NCBI GenBank assembly: GCA_032207245.1
Contig: CM063509.1
Location: 106,152,521 to 106,216,520, forward strand
DNA from: Pardosa pseudoannulata
Lineage: Eukaryota > Arthropoda > Arachnida > Araneae > Lycosidae
Direction: 5' to 3'
DNA length: 64,000 bases
Shown piece by piece: positions 39,001-52,573 of the stretch; position 1 is the stretch's first letter, and each line of letters opens with the position of its first letter. The notes below the pieces were generated by a model. It saw nothing but the letters and a program-made list of their open reading frames with translations. It had not been told where the DNA came from and did no database searches. The translations under genes and the position numbers were made by a program.

Positions 39001-41320
39001 TCGGGTAACATAAAAGTAAACTCTAGCGCTCTCAGCCCAAACTAAATGGTTACAAATCTGTTAGTCTAAAGTAGAATTCGAACCCACTGTCTCAGATACC
39101 GGAAGAAAGCCCGTCGAGTTCGATCATCGTCCTGAAATCTTACTGTTAAAAAAAAAAAAAATTTAATTGTTCACTTAAAAAATAGCCTTATACAGAGTAT
39201 ATGTTATTTAAATCATGAGTTTTTAGACATTGATTAAAATTAAATCAAATGCTAATTATTTATCTTTACAAACTATTAAGGTATAGATTTTACTGCTATT
39301 TAAGAAATTCAAGTGTCACAAAATTAAAAATTTGTTTGTAGGAATGCCTTCTAAAAATTTAGTATCTAAAATGCGCATTTATGTTATTAGATTTTTTTTT
39401 TAAATTAGGATATTTGAGAAACTTCTGATTTGAATCTGTTTTGAACATTTTTTGATTGGGAGACTCTAGTTATTGTTTATATTAGTAAAAATTATTTAGC
39501 ATGTGGTATATTTCATACTTAGGTACTTGTTTTTGCATTATGTATACTTAAATAAATATATTTAAATTGTTCTTTATTTTCCATTTTTCCTCCTTTTTTT
39601 CCCCTCTAATATTTAACTTCTGGATCTGCTACTTTTATTAAAAAATTTTTGAAATTGTCCATTTAAAAAAAATTAGACTATACTGTATTTTTTAAACATT
39701 TATTATAAATCAATGTAAGAAAAATTAATAGAATTTTACAAACTAGTTAATAACAAATTTTGCGGTTACAAAGTTTTCAAGTTCTGTTTGGAAGTGCATT
39801 TTAAAGCTTTGCTATTTGAAACGGCTTTTAAATTATTGATTATACTGTTGAAATCCCTATTTTAACAAACCAGCTTATAACAAATGAAAATTTTGATCTC
39901 ATGATTTTCCTTTTGTTTACAATGCTAATTTACCCATAAGTGGCAATTCTCCATTTTATACATTTATAGTGAATCTTAGGAATGAGGTAGAAGAATCCTT
40001 TCTTTCATTCATTAACTAAGTATTTTTTCTTAATTTTGTATAAAACTTTTTTGCAGTTCTAAAAACAGATTTAAATATGTTTCTAGATTTAAAAACAAAG
40101 TGCATGAAATTAATAACATCTTGTCCAGACACTCAAGGAAAGAAAATGTTTTTTGTTGTATTGGACAAAGAAATTCCTTAAACTAGCTTGATATAGAAGA
40201 TTATAAATTAACTCAGTATTATAATAGTAAGCAATAACTAGAAGACGAAACTAGTTTTGCATTTGTCTACATTTTTGGTCATTCTGATATTCAATCTTTC
40301 AGTTGTTTAAGGTCAATTAAAATCATTAAAGATAATATTTTTATAAATCTTATACAAGATAATATGTAACCTTATGTAAATCTTATACAAGTTATAATTT
40401 TCTGAGATCTAGCATTTTTCTTAAAGGTTCAAGTACAACAAACAATATGGTTCCTCAAAGTTTATTATAATAAAGTTCAACTGTGTTGGTGAATTTATTT
40501 ATTTTTTTAATTAGGCACATTGAAGAAGCATCTCATTTGAATCTATTTTAAATATTTTTTACTAGGAAACTTGAGTACTTACTTATATTGATAAAAAGTT
40601 ATTTAGATACTTCCATATTTCATATTTAGGCACTTGTTTTTGCATTAAATAAATCAGAACATTAATTTTTAATAGTTATTTAACTTCCTCTTTTTTTCCT
40701 CTTTTTTGAATTTTTCTCCTTTTTTTCCTTCTTTTTTCCCAAAATTTTGACTTCTGTGTCTGTGATTTAGTTTACTCTTCCTTACATATATATATATATA
40801 TATATATACACATGTTATATATCAAATTATTATGCTTAAAGTATCTCTTAACCCACCCACTCTTTCTCATTCTTATTATTCTTTCAAATCTATTTTCCCA
40901 GCCACAAAATATCTTATCAAAATATCCCTGACTTGAATTATTTCAACCCATTTCCCAAAGCTTTCTCTGAAAAAAATGCACATCTTCTAGCTGTCTCAAT
41001 AAAATAATTCACTCGTGCAATGATCTAAGTTCTTGTCTGATTCATCTCATATCTTGCTGTGGGATCCAACCCTGTAATCCACATGTTTCAATGTATCATA
41101 CCCTTCTCTGCCTTTGACTGGGAAATATGTTCATTTGCTTAGCTCTCAAATAAAAGTTGAAGTTCCATGTTCGACTGTTGCTTGCTTTTTGTGAAATATC
41201 CTGACTGCAGCATCTTCATTAAGTTAGTTGCATAGGTTTTCTCCTTGCTCAGCAAACCCGGGGAAGTAAAAATAATAGAGGTTAATTCTATATGACCAGC
41301 AGATTAATTTTTGCCACATT

Positions 41321-41380
<60 letters not shown>

Positions 41381-41759
41381 ATGTGTGTGTATATACATAT
41401 ATGTATATATACATATATACATACATATACAAGATATTCATCAAGTATGTGGTGGCGGGGGGCGGATGCATTTTTCTTACAGTGTTTTAAAAACACTCGT
41501 ACTATTCAAAGATATCACTATAAAAGTAGGCAGTGTGCTATGAAATTATATTTGAATTTATAAACCAAAATTTGTATTGTTAACTGAAAATTTTCGAATA
41601 TTGTTTTTAGCTATGTTTAAAATAATTAATAATTAACACTTAATGCTTTAAGCTTTTATTATATTATATAATAATATTTTGCATTAAAAAATGGATTGCA
41701 TAATTTTGCTTCAATATTTAAGAGTTATCTTGTATTTTGTAATATTTTTTATCATATAT

Positions 41760-41816
<57 letters not shown>

Positions 41817-44800
41817 GTAAATTTCTTTATCTCAGTCTGGAACAAAGAAGAAGTCAGCAGAAATCATACGATTAGGATCTAATAAAGAACATAACACAAG
41901 TGAAGAAGTTATATTTTCTGACAATAATGAAACCATAGTTCCAATTGTAGAAGAACTCCATATAGATGATCATAGAACTTTAGAAATGGTTGCTCAGTTT
42001 GCTGAGCAGGCTGCTAAAGCATCTGAAAATAATGATGTAAGTATTTATTATCCATGAAATTACTGTAACAATTTTTTTAATTTAAAAAAATCTATAATTT
42101 GAGGGCAAAATATGAAATAAATGTGTAATATATATAGTTATAACATATGACTATTTTTGTTGAGAAATAAAAACCTTCTCTATTATCTTAGAAGCAATAT
42201 TGTTTCTGAAGTATAATTTCACTTTCATTCATCATCTTCAATAATGTATACTTAACATATTTTTTATTATACTTCTGAGTATAGTTGAAAAAGTGTAACA
42301 AGGAGAGTAAAGTTAATAAGGCTTTTCTAAAAGGTAGCTGTAACAAGGAAAAAAAATTAAAAAGAAAATGAAATTACACTAAACTGCCTCTTAATTCATG
42401 TAAATAAGACTGGAATTAACAGTTTTAAGTGGAGAATAAAAAAAATAATGTAATTAATTTAAATGAACTTTTTAAAAGTTAGAGTAAGCATTTATTAAAT
42501 GTATCAATTTACTACAAAAGTCATGATACTATTAATAAAATGTTTTAAAAACTTCTGAAAATTTGGCATCAAGCTTCATAGTTTTGCCAAATTTTTTTTC
42601 TTTTTTTTTTTTTTTTTTTTTAAGCAGCACATCAGTGGAGGAAGATGATGTCTTTTCATTAAACTGAAAAATTTATCCAAAATTCAAAACTTGTATATAA
42701 GCCAAAATGAAAAAAAAAAAAAAATCTGTACATTCAAAATGTCTTGAAGGATCCAAATATGTAACCATGCATTACAATGTGAAGAAGGCACAACTGACGT
42801 CATATCAAGTGCTTCTCTCCAGATTGCCTGGAGAAATTCCTGCTCTTAGATGATTCACCTCTCTATATTTGCATTATTCAACAATTACAATATACACTTT
42901 CTTAACTTTCAAATAGATTTAATTAGTCACAATTTTAACTTGGATACTTTCTATTTAACACTGTAATATTTTATCAAGTGAATAATGAATGCTCATAATA
43001 TTTTTATCCTGCGATGGTTTTAATTTTGAAAATTATTTAAGAGTTTTAATGTTATTTCTGATAATTAGATCATTCCAATACTAATTTAAATATTTGGTAA
43101 AATTATTCGGAAAAAGAAGCAGATATATTAAAGTTTATTATTGTTTATTCTAAGTTTTATAATTGTTCAGTTGCATAAATTTAATGCTGTTAATTACGCT
43201 TGGAATTCTGTTAATATATTATACGTTATATAAACACTGTGACAATGGGCTTGTATGATACATTTTGAGTTTGCACAGTGTTGCCCCTTTACTCTTGTTA
43301 TCATTTTACTATTTGTATTATATTAAACCTTTGTATTATCATCATTAAACTACTTTTTAAAGTGAAAGAAAATTATTCTTTGGTAGGATACAGTATTTTA
43401 AATCAGAGCATCTTTAGCTTTTTCAGACACATAGCAGCTTTGAAATTGGAAATTCAACACAGAGCACTGAATTTTACCTTGAAGATATATACTATATTTA
43501 GTAAATATAACAACAAAATAGCATTGACAAGACAAAGTAGTTTCATCATTTAAACTTGCAAAACATTAGATTTAAAAATTTAATTTTTTCTGTACTGATT
43601 TCTCATTTCACTTAGAAATTGCACATAAAGGGAGAAAAAATGAAAAGAAATTTGGGGCAAGTATTGCAGATTCACAATTTGTTATTATTTTCATTTAGTG
43701 TTATCACACTAAAAGCTAAAAATATATTCAAAATTGTCTCATTTTGTTTATGTAAAATATTGTTGACTTTAAAATTTTCCTACCTTTTCCCAGTACACAG
43801 TTTGTAAATATTATTAGTTCTATAAGTTGTCTTTTATTCCTATAGCTAATTGGTGCTTATCAGACAGTCACAGTTGTTCCATCTGATACAAATCCTGGTG
43901 AATTGAGTTATGTACTTTTTGTGTCTGAAACTGGAGGTTGCCTACCTAAAGATGAAGACGATATGAATGTAGCTTTATATGATTTGAATGGAAATGAAAC
44001 TTTTGATGACTCTTTTTTATCTAAGCAGATTGCATCAGATAGGGTTAAAATGCGTACTATTAGACTGTCTACCAGAAGAAACCCCTTGAATAATTATAGA
44101 AACTGTGCTCAACAACATGTATGCAACTTTTGCAGCTATACTAGCAGTAAAAGATATTTATTGTCCAGACATATGAAATCTCATTCTGATGAGAGGCCTC
44201 ATAAATGTGGCGTGTGTGAAAGAGGATTTAAAACATTAGCATCATTGCAGAATCATGTAAATACTCATACAGGTACACGGCCACATCCTTGTAAAGAATG
44301 TGACTCTTGTTTTACTACTTCAGGTGAGCTTGTTCGTCATGTTAGATACAAGCATACCCATGAGAAACCTCATAAATGTACAGAATGTGATTATGCTAGT
44401 GTTGAGTTGAGCAAATTGAAACGACATATGAGGTGTCATACTGGTGAAAGACCTTACCAATGCCCTCATTGTACTTATGCTAGTCCAGATACATATAAGT
44501 TAAAACGTCATTTAAGAATTCACACTGGAGAGAAACCTTATGAATGTGATATTTGTCAGACCAGATTCACCCAGTCAAACAGTTTGAAAGCTCATAAACT
44601 AATTCATACTGGAAACAAGCCTGTTTTTCACTGTGAGTATTGTCCAGCAACTTGTGGTCGCAAAACTGATTTACGTATTCATATGGAGAAGCTTCATTCA
44701 AGTGATAACCCACATAAGTGTAATAGATGTGGAAAAATCTTTCTTGATCGGTACAGTTACAAAGTAAGTACACTTTGTTTTACACTCTTCTGTTATTGAT

Positions 44801-47800
44801 ATCAGAAAACTTCAACTTATTTTAATATATTCTTTGAATAAGAGGATGAGGGATTTAATGTATTTCTTTCAGCAAATCTTTTTTAACCTTCTGCACTCCA
44901 AAATTAATTTTCCTCATTTCTAGTAGTTTGGTCCAAACTACTATTTGAGTTATATCAATTTATTGGAAACCTAGTAATTTTGATTGAGTTAAACACAGTA
45001 ATTCTTAATTTTAAAACTGTCAAGCCACACTCAATGTTGTACTAACTGCAAAGAAAGATATTGTGAGTCAGACTTGACATTGGAGCACAAAGGGTTAATA
45101 AGTGTTTTTATTGAGCGTACATGATTGTAGGATAAATGTAATTTTCAATGATTCAAATCAAAAACAAAAAAAATTACATATTTTTAACAGGTTGATTACA
45201 GTAAACTGTTGAATTTTGTTAATTATTACCTAATATGTACATAATAATCTTGCAACTTTAAACCTTCCTAATATATTTCTTTAGTTAATTCCTCTCTCTC
45301 TCTCTGTCTCTATTTATTAACTTTTTTTATTATTTCATTTATGTACTTTACTGCTATCCTAGATATGAATAATTCGTCTTACAGAACCCTCTAGAGACTA
45401 ATCCAGCTATGCTGCTTCTGTCAAATTCAGGGAACTAATCCACTAGCTAAATAGTATAATTTTTTGTACATCCCATTTCTGTTTAGGTGGTGTTTTACAC
45501 AAAAAATGTATTCCTGCTGATTTACAATTGTTTCATTGTGCTCTTGTTACACGCTGTACAGGGCTGCTGCAGGCAAATTAAATGTAATTGTTTGAAACTC
45601 TTTTGGGACATGTGCAATTATTTCAGGGAGGAAAATATAAGAAAAGTAATTATTTTTACAATGAAAGCAACCCTGTTTAAAATGTTTATGAAAAAGCTAA
45701 CTAACCAAAGCAAACTAATCTTGACTGTAATTTTGGAATTTTTTTATTCTGATTTTTAAAAATATCCAAATTTAAATATATTCATAAAATGTTGTTTTTT
45801 ATATTATGTCATTGGTTCTAGAAACACTCTTTCAAAATCATTAGGAACAATGTGTTGAAAGAGACTTAATAGGTTTCTATTTTGATTATTAAACTCGTAA
45901 TTCACACTAAAATTATCTGAATGAGCAAATAAGAATTAAAAAAACTAAAAGAAAAAAATGTGAAAATTTACTGAGCTGAAGCAAAATATAGAAAAACTTG
46001 AAAGGCCAAAATACTAGCAGAAGGTGTGCCTTACCACTTCTAGACTTGGGATTGTGCTTACGATTGTAGATTACATAGCATCCTGCATTTTCCTTATTTT
46101 GGCATAGTTCATGTGGCCCTAGTTATTTATAGCACACATAGAAAAAAAATTAAAGAAATTCAAAGTGGAAAATTGCTGAAAATATCTTTCTTCATCAGGG
46201 AAGTCTTCAAAATATGGGATATATTTAATTTCTTTTTAAATTAGCTATAGATAATTCTTATGTAATTTGCCTGACATTTAATTATCCCCAACTCAAGCAA
46301 GCATTTCAGTTATTTGATTTTATACTGAGAATAATCAAAGAACTGAGAAATTGAATAAATCCTCAGACAAATACACTCCTAATAGTTTTTTTCTTAAGAT
46401 TATAAAACATAAAATGAATATTAATATGGTGGGTTACTTGCAGATAAAATGAGATGAAACTTACATTGTTACTAACAATAAAAAATGTTTAAAAAAAAGT
46501 GTCAAAATGTGTGTAATCTTAATGTAAAAATTAAACTAATGTAACAAATGATAATTTATCAGAAAATTCAGTTGGAAAGTAGTTTCATTTGTAAAATATT
46601 TTTAGAGTTAATAAAAGTAGCACATGTATCTCTCAAGGATAAAACAAAAGTGAGATTTAAATTTTATGGGTTATTTTTTGGGATGCACAAAATAACAATA
46701 TTGTCAAATCATATTTATCAGAATTAAAAAATCTGGTGTATACACCTCATGATTATATCATACATCTTTTTGTAGGATGTGATATCAGAATTATCATTTG
46801 CACATGAACAGTGGCAGTTCTGTAGTTTCTCAGTTGGAACAGTACTAAAAGATGCATGTAAAAACTAATTTCAATGTTGTTTAGATTGTTTTCAGGAATT
46901 TATCATCTAATTTCTGCTAGTCATTTGGATTTAGTATTTTTACTTTTTCGTTAAAAAGTTACTGCATTTGTTCATTTCAAAATTGTTTTTCAATTTTTAT
47001 TTTTCTATAACTGTTAAATTTTATTTTAGCTTTATTTAAACAATTTATAATGCTAATGTGTTTGTATAAAATTGGGATAAAGATAATATATATTTCAAAA
47101 TTATAACTTGAAATTTATTAAAAGTGTGTTTTAAAACTGGCTTTACAGCTAATATAATATTACCCCTGTAAATCGTACAGCCATTCTGAAACTGATAAGT
47201 ATAACAAAGACCTCAGTGTTCACAGATATTAAAGCGAAATAAAGCATGAGAGAGTTTCTATTCTCAACCTAAACAGTTTTATATAATCTATTCCAAAATT
47301 ATCCCCCTGTTTCTGGTAGGTAATTTAATTTTATGCAATTCTCATGTAGTTGCAATTTTAAGAAGTTTCCCTCTTTATTTTATCTCTTAGACTTGTTTAA
47401 ATGTATAAACTACTAGAAATTCTGAAAAATATATTCCAAAATAGCTAAAATGTTTTTTAAAACTTTGGTTAAAATTAAATACTATTTTTTAGGAACATGT
47501 AAATACCTTATGATTTTAAGAAGTTGTTTATAAATAAGATCATAGTTTTTTTACCACAATGAAAAAACTTCTTCTAAATGCAGCTATAAATGAGTTCCAT
47601 AATTTTTTGTTTTTAAATTCTCGTGAAAGTTTTTTTGCAATCTATTAGTGTTCAATATTATGAGATTTATTTGTCTGCCATAGACATTTTACTAACTCAT
47701 TGATTGTTTGATAAATATTATTTTTTAAATCTTAATTTTTAATTATTTCTTTGAAATTTTACAATGGTGTGTAAAGTTGCGAAAGATTACAACAATAAAA

Positions 47801-50800
47801 CCACTTTCAATAGCACTCTTTAAAATGTTTTAATTTTGTGTCTCTTAACATTTTTGTTTAAATGCAGATACCATTAGTTTGTCTTAGTAATTTTTGAAAT
47901 GATATACTTTTATTTTTACTTTCGGATTTTTGTAAAAAGTATAATTTTTTATAACATATAGCTGAAAAAGGTAATATTTGGTAATTTTGCATTTATTTCA
48001 TTTATGGGATTAAACTAATTACATGTTCTCTTGTGTTTTAATCTGTTTGACAATATAATTGTATGCTATAAACAAATTTGTCCTTTAGTGTTTAATAAAC
48101 TTTTTTTTTATGCGATGATCAGTTTAGCTTCAATTAATATCTTGGGAGTGGGATAATTTTTACTTTAAAGTAATCTTTAAAAAAAAAAGGGGGGGGCATT
48201 TTCTTTTTTCCTCTCTCCGTCTCTTAAGTTTGACTTTGAATTAATTTCATCCTCATGAGTTTTAATGTAATGTTGGGAAAATTTATTAATATGTCATATT
48301 GTACATCTGCATACTTTTTTTTACTTTGGTATCAAAGTTCACAGGTATGAATTCCACTGCTGTCATGTATGTTTTAACCATTCAGAATCGGCTTAAGTAA
48401 TAGGTCCTGGTCTCACTACCTTCGTGGAGTAAAACAGTAGATTATACTGCTCAAAATCAAGCCATACCTTTTTCTCGCTGTATTTTGAGTTTCAATCTGC
48501 TGAATTTTATGTTTTCATTTTGTTAGTTCTTAACTTTTTATTTCTAAATTTTTTCAGATTCATGTCAAAAGTCATGAAGGCGAAAAATGCTTCAAATGTG
48601 ATTTATGTAGTTATGCGTCCATTTCTCAAAGGCATTTAGAAACACATATGTTTGTTCACACAGATCAAAAGCCTTTTCAATGTGATGAATGTGATCAACG
48701 ATTTCGTCAGAAACAGCTTTTGAAAAGACACAAAAATATTTATCATGATCCTAATTATGTCCGGCCTGAACCTAAAGCAAAACCACATGTCTGCATTTTA
48801 TGTTCTAAAGCATTTCGACATCGGGTAATTTGAATTTTACTTTTTATTATTATGAATATATTAGGTATAGTAAAAATTATTTATCTTTTTATTTTATTGA
48901 ACAGTTTTCAAACTTGCATAAGTTTATTGTTATTAACATGGTTTCTGCACACCTGGAAAGTCAGGGAAAATCATGGATTTAGACAATGGAATTATTTTGT
49001 CATGGATTTTCAAGTAAAATGAGTAAAAGTCATGGAAAGTCATGGATCTGCTAAACTACCAATTTAAAAAAAAAATGCATTGAATTGTTTAATTCTATTT
49101 TTACTTGTCATTTGGCTGAAGTTACTGAGTTTGGTATTTATGTATTATCCTATTGACTTAGTAAAATTTGTTCACCAAGGAAACTCAAAGCAAGAAAGCT
49201 TAATGAGTGGGTAAATGTATATTATTCTGGTTTTTTCTTAAGTTGTAGATTAAAATTTTATTAATATAATAATAATTATTTTTTAATAAAAATTAGTTAA
49301 GATTTTTGCACAAAATATAAGTTTATCTCTAGGGATATTCTATATAAACATTATAGGGTTATATTTGGCTATTATTCATGGTCACCTGTATAATACCAAA
49401 CTACCCTGAATTCAAATTGGAAACATTTTTATTGAAAAGTTGCTATATGATTAAACTTAGGTATGTAGATACAACAATTTATTTTTATGTGAGTTTATTA
49501 ACACTTAGTTTAAGTAAGTTTATAGTTTTTTTATGATAAAACTCCTGTAATTTCTCTAAAAGCATATATATTATTTGTATGTATATCAGAAGTTTTATTC
49601 ATATATACTTAAACAAAAGCTTTTTAAAGTCATGGAAAATGATCTGCTAAATCAGGGAAAGTCATAAAAAGTCATGGATTTGAAAAATTTTATTTTGGCA
49701 GATACCCTGTATTAACTTAAAATATAATTAATATTAAAAAATTAAAATATAATTACTAAAAAAAATTGTATTATGTTACTGTTTATTTACGTTTTATTGT
49801 TTTGTTTTGTTAATTAAACTAATTTGATTAAATAGATTAAAAAAACAGCATTTATGTGAATAAATTGAACTTTAAAAGGAATAGGCTTTATTTGAGTGTC
49901 AGATAGGTTAATTATTTAATTGTAAGACCAAATATTTTTTGTAACTTTGAAGTTTGTTTTTAAAAGGGACACTTAGTGTTGATTTTAGTACCTTCATTTT
50001 CGTGAAATATATGTTTACATTGTCTCTTAGCTTATCATGAAAATGCATGCAACAATATTAATCCTTAATCAATCATTGGAGGTTTTTTTTTTAATTTTAT
50101 TTTATTTATTTATTTTTTTAATGCTTTTTCAGGGCAACTTAGTCAGGCATTTTGCTCTTCATGATCCTGATGCAACACTTATGGAACAAGAGGCTGCTAT
50201 GAGATTTGGTGATTCAAAAAATATCAGTGAAGACCAAGATGGAGAAGATGACATGGATTACCTAAAAGATTCTGAAAAGCAAGATCAGCAGGTATTAAAT
50301 AGGAATTTTTATCTTTTTTAACTAATAAAATATTTATGTGTTGTGATACCTTATTACCAACAAACTGCATAAAGTACTAGCCCAGAGCCTAAACATTTTT
50401 ATTCGTACTTTATAGTTTTAAAAGTATATATAATTTAATCTTAAAATAAATCAAAGTTTGGGATTAGTAGTATTGAGTTCCTATACAACTTCAAAAACTT
50501 ACCTTCAACCAGTAAGCTATATTTTATTATATTTCACTAAATTCCACACTAAATATGTTATAAAAAGTTATAAACTATTTACAAAAAAAAAAAATTTAAC
50601 TTTATAAAGAAATATTTTTCTTTCCATTTTTTTTTATATTAAACAATAGATTCCACCAAACTATGGGTCATATTACACATCTAGTCCTGAACCTAAATAA
50701 AACATGCAAGTTTAAATTAAATTTTGTAGATTCAAATTTATTTACATTTATTGCTTCTTAGGTACACTTTACGTAGAGATTAATTGTGTGGTATTATAAT

Positions 50801-50887
50801 GAGTTGCAGTTTATAAAAAATGTTATAGGGTTTTAAACATTTTTGTTTGTCCAATACTTAAAATTATCATGATCAGGATTTGATATT

Positions 50888-50940
<53 letters not shown>

Positions 50941-52515
50941 GAGTATGTCATTTTCAATTTAATCTAGATTAGTTTAGGACAAAATCGAATAATGAAAAAT
51001 TGTGATTTATGAAATTATGTTTCAAATTTTTACTGTTATGTGCATTAAATTGAGAAGAGACAAGAATATATATTTTTAGTCTCTAATAGTTAGTCTAGTT
51101 TAGAAAAAGAGATTGGATATATATAGAGAGAGATATTAATGACTATTTTATTTTTAAATTCCCCTGCATTCAGAAAATTGTAACATAAATTTTATTATTG
51201 TGAAATCATATAATAGAATTTTTACCGTTACCTTATTTCTATTATCTTTGTTTAAAATGACATGGTTGATAAAGAATATTTTCTCTAGAGCAGGGATGGG
51301 CAAACTACCGCCCGCCAGAAGGTTTTATCCGGCCCGCGGATAGACTTTTAAGTTGCCTGTTCGAGGCAAATTAAAAGAAATATATATTTATACATTATAT
51401 ATCCATCTCCTTTTCTACTTTGCTTAAATATTATATCCCAAATTTATTATCTTACCTTCAGAAGATCAGCAGTATATTTGCTTCTTATATATGAATAAGT
51501 GTTTTCAACTTTGAACCTTAGAAAGAATATTTTCAGAAGTAGACTGGCAGATGAGCATTTAACATCATTCCTTAAAATCAGTAGAACTCACTTCAAACCT
51601 CAGTATAAGGAACTTTTAAAAATGAAATTGCATTTTCATTCATCTCATTAACGTATTTAAACCTTTAGGTACTTTTATATTGTTTTTAAAATTTTAGAAA
51701 AATTTATCTTGGCCCACCAAATTTATTTTCTTTTGATTTTTGGCCCTCAGCCGAAAAAGTTTGTCTATTCCTGCTCTAGACTATAGATTAAAGAGGTCTC
51801 GATGGTGCAAGGGGGTTGCCTGTCACCGAGACATGCAATACTGAGTAAACCAGAGTGGAAAGTGATTTGCACATCACTTGAATTTTATATGAACATTTTT
51901 AGTATTGTACTTTATTATTTTATATAAATGTCATATATTTTTACTTTCTTGTTTCTTGTTCTAGGTAAGTGTTGTAATTGTCCAAAAATTCGACCTTGAG
52001 ATTTCAATTGATCTTCACATTTTGGACCTTCCTGAGTTTGAAAATACCATTTTTAGAATTAAGTCTGTGTGGGTCTACATGTGAACATCATAACTCTGAA
52101 ATACATTTTGACCTAGGGAAACCAAATTTTTAATATATGCATTATATGAAAATTGTAGTTTTCTATCAACTTTTGGCTTACTTACAGCAATTGGAAGTAG
52201 CAGTTTATTTGCTACTTCTAATTATCTAATCTCTTTACATAAAAAAATACACTATATTATTATTCTGCCTTTTGCAGGTTGTTGTATTTGAAGTTATACA
52301 ATTGCCTTCCTCTAACAATTTACCTTCTGATGAACAAACTGTCACACTTGTGGATAGTAATATGTTAATGTTGAATGGTAGTGATGCTCAAGAGTTCTCA
52401 ATTATTGAACAAGCTGATGATAGTGTTAATAATTTGCTTACATTTGCTGATTCAGTATCAGATTCAGAAAATGTAGAAAATATTTCCTCAACACCCTCTG
52501 GTATGTTTTAACTTT

Positions 52516-52573
<58 letters not shown>

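Larger units (their letters stand above)
35618..41835 (+). other. CTCF intron 2 (6.2 kb)
   Basis: Contains microsatellites at 35959-36002, 40788-40808, 41323-41432 and 41757-41812, pyrimidine tracts with repeated CTCCTTTTTTTCC words (37675-37810, 39585-39605, 40683-40738), a duplicated block (39409-39635 and 40514-40765), and a CpG-rich segment (37830-39130). No further coding exon found. Confidence 0.65.
44764..48557 (+). other. CTCF intron 4 (3.8 kb), splitting finger 8
   Basis: Holds the small piggyBac-like element 44883-45098, a (CT)n patch near 45293-45304, and the second SINE copy at 48338-48468. The rest is AT-rich without recognisable features. Confidence 0.65.
50292..52277 (+). other. 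CTCF intron 6
   Basis: 2 kb intron containing a (TA)n tract at 50887-50937 and the hAT element at 51291-51773; otherwise AT-rich. Confidence 0.65.

Noticed and set aside
38890..39125. tRNA genes suggested by GGTTCGAAT words
   Set aside because: The acceptor stems and A boxes do not pair or match; at best these are SINE-like remnants.
41449..41465. GTGGTGGCGGGGGGCGG as a possible CTCF site
   Set aside because: It lacks the GGCGC core that follows G(G/A)N in the finger 5-to-3 pattern.
41224..41563. Open frames on both strands with Tyr/Ile/Cys/Val repeats
   Set aside because: They are translations of the (CA)n(TA)n microsatellite.
43278..43807. Two open frames just before CTCF exon 4
   Set aside because: Intronic, hydrophobic and random-looking; the exon 4 acceptor at 43845 is well supported instead.
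45487..45759. 90-codon plus-strand frame in CTCF intron 4
   Set aside because: No domain, composition typical of random AT-rich frames, no splice logic with CTCF.
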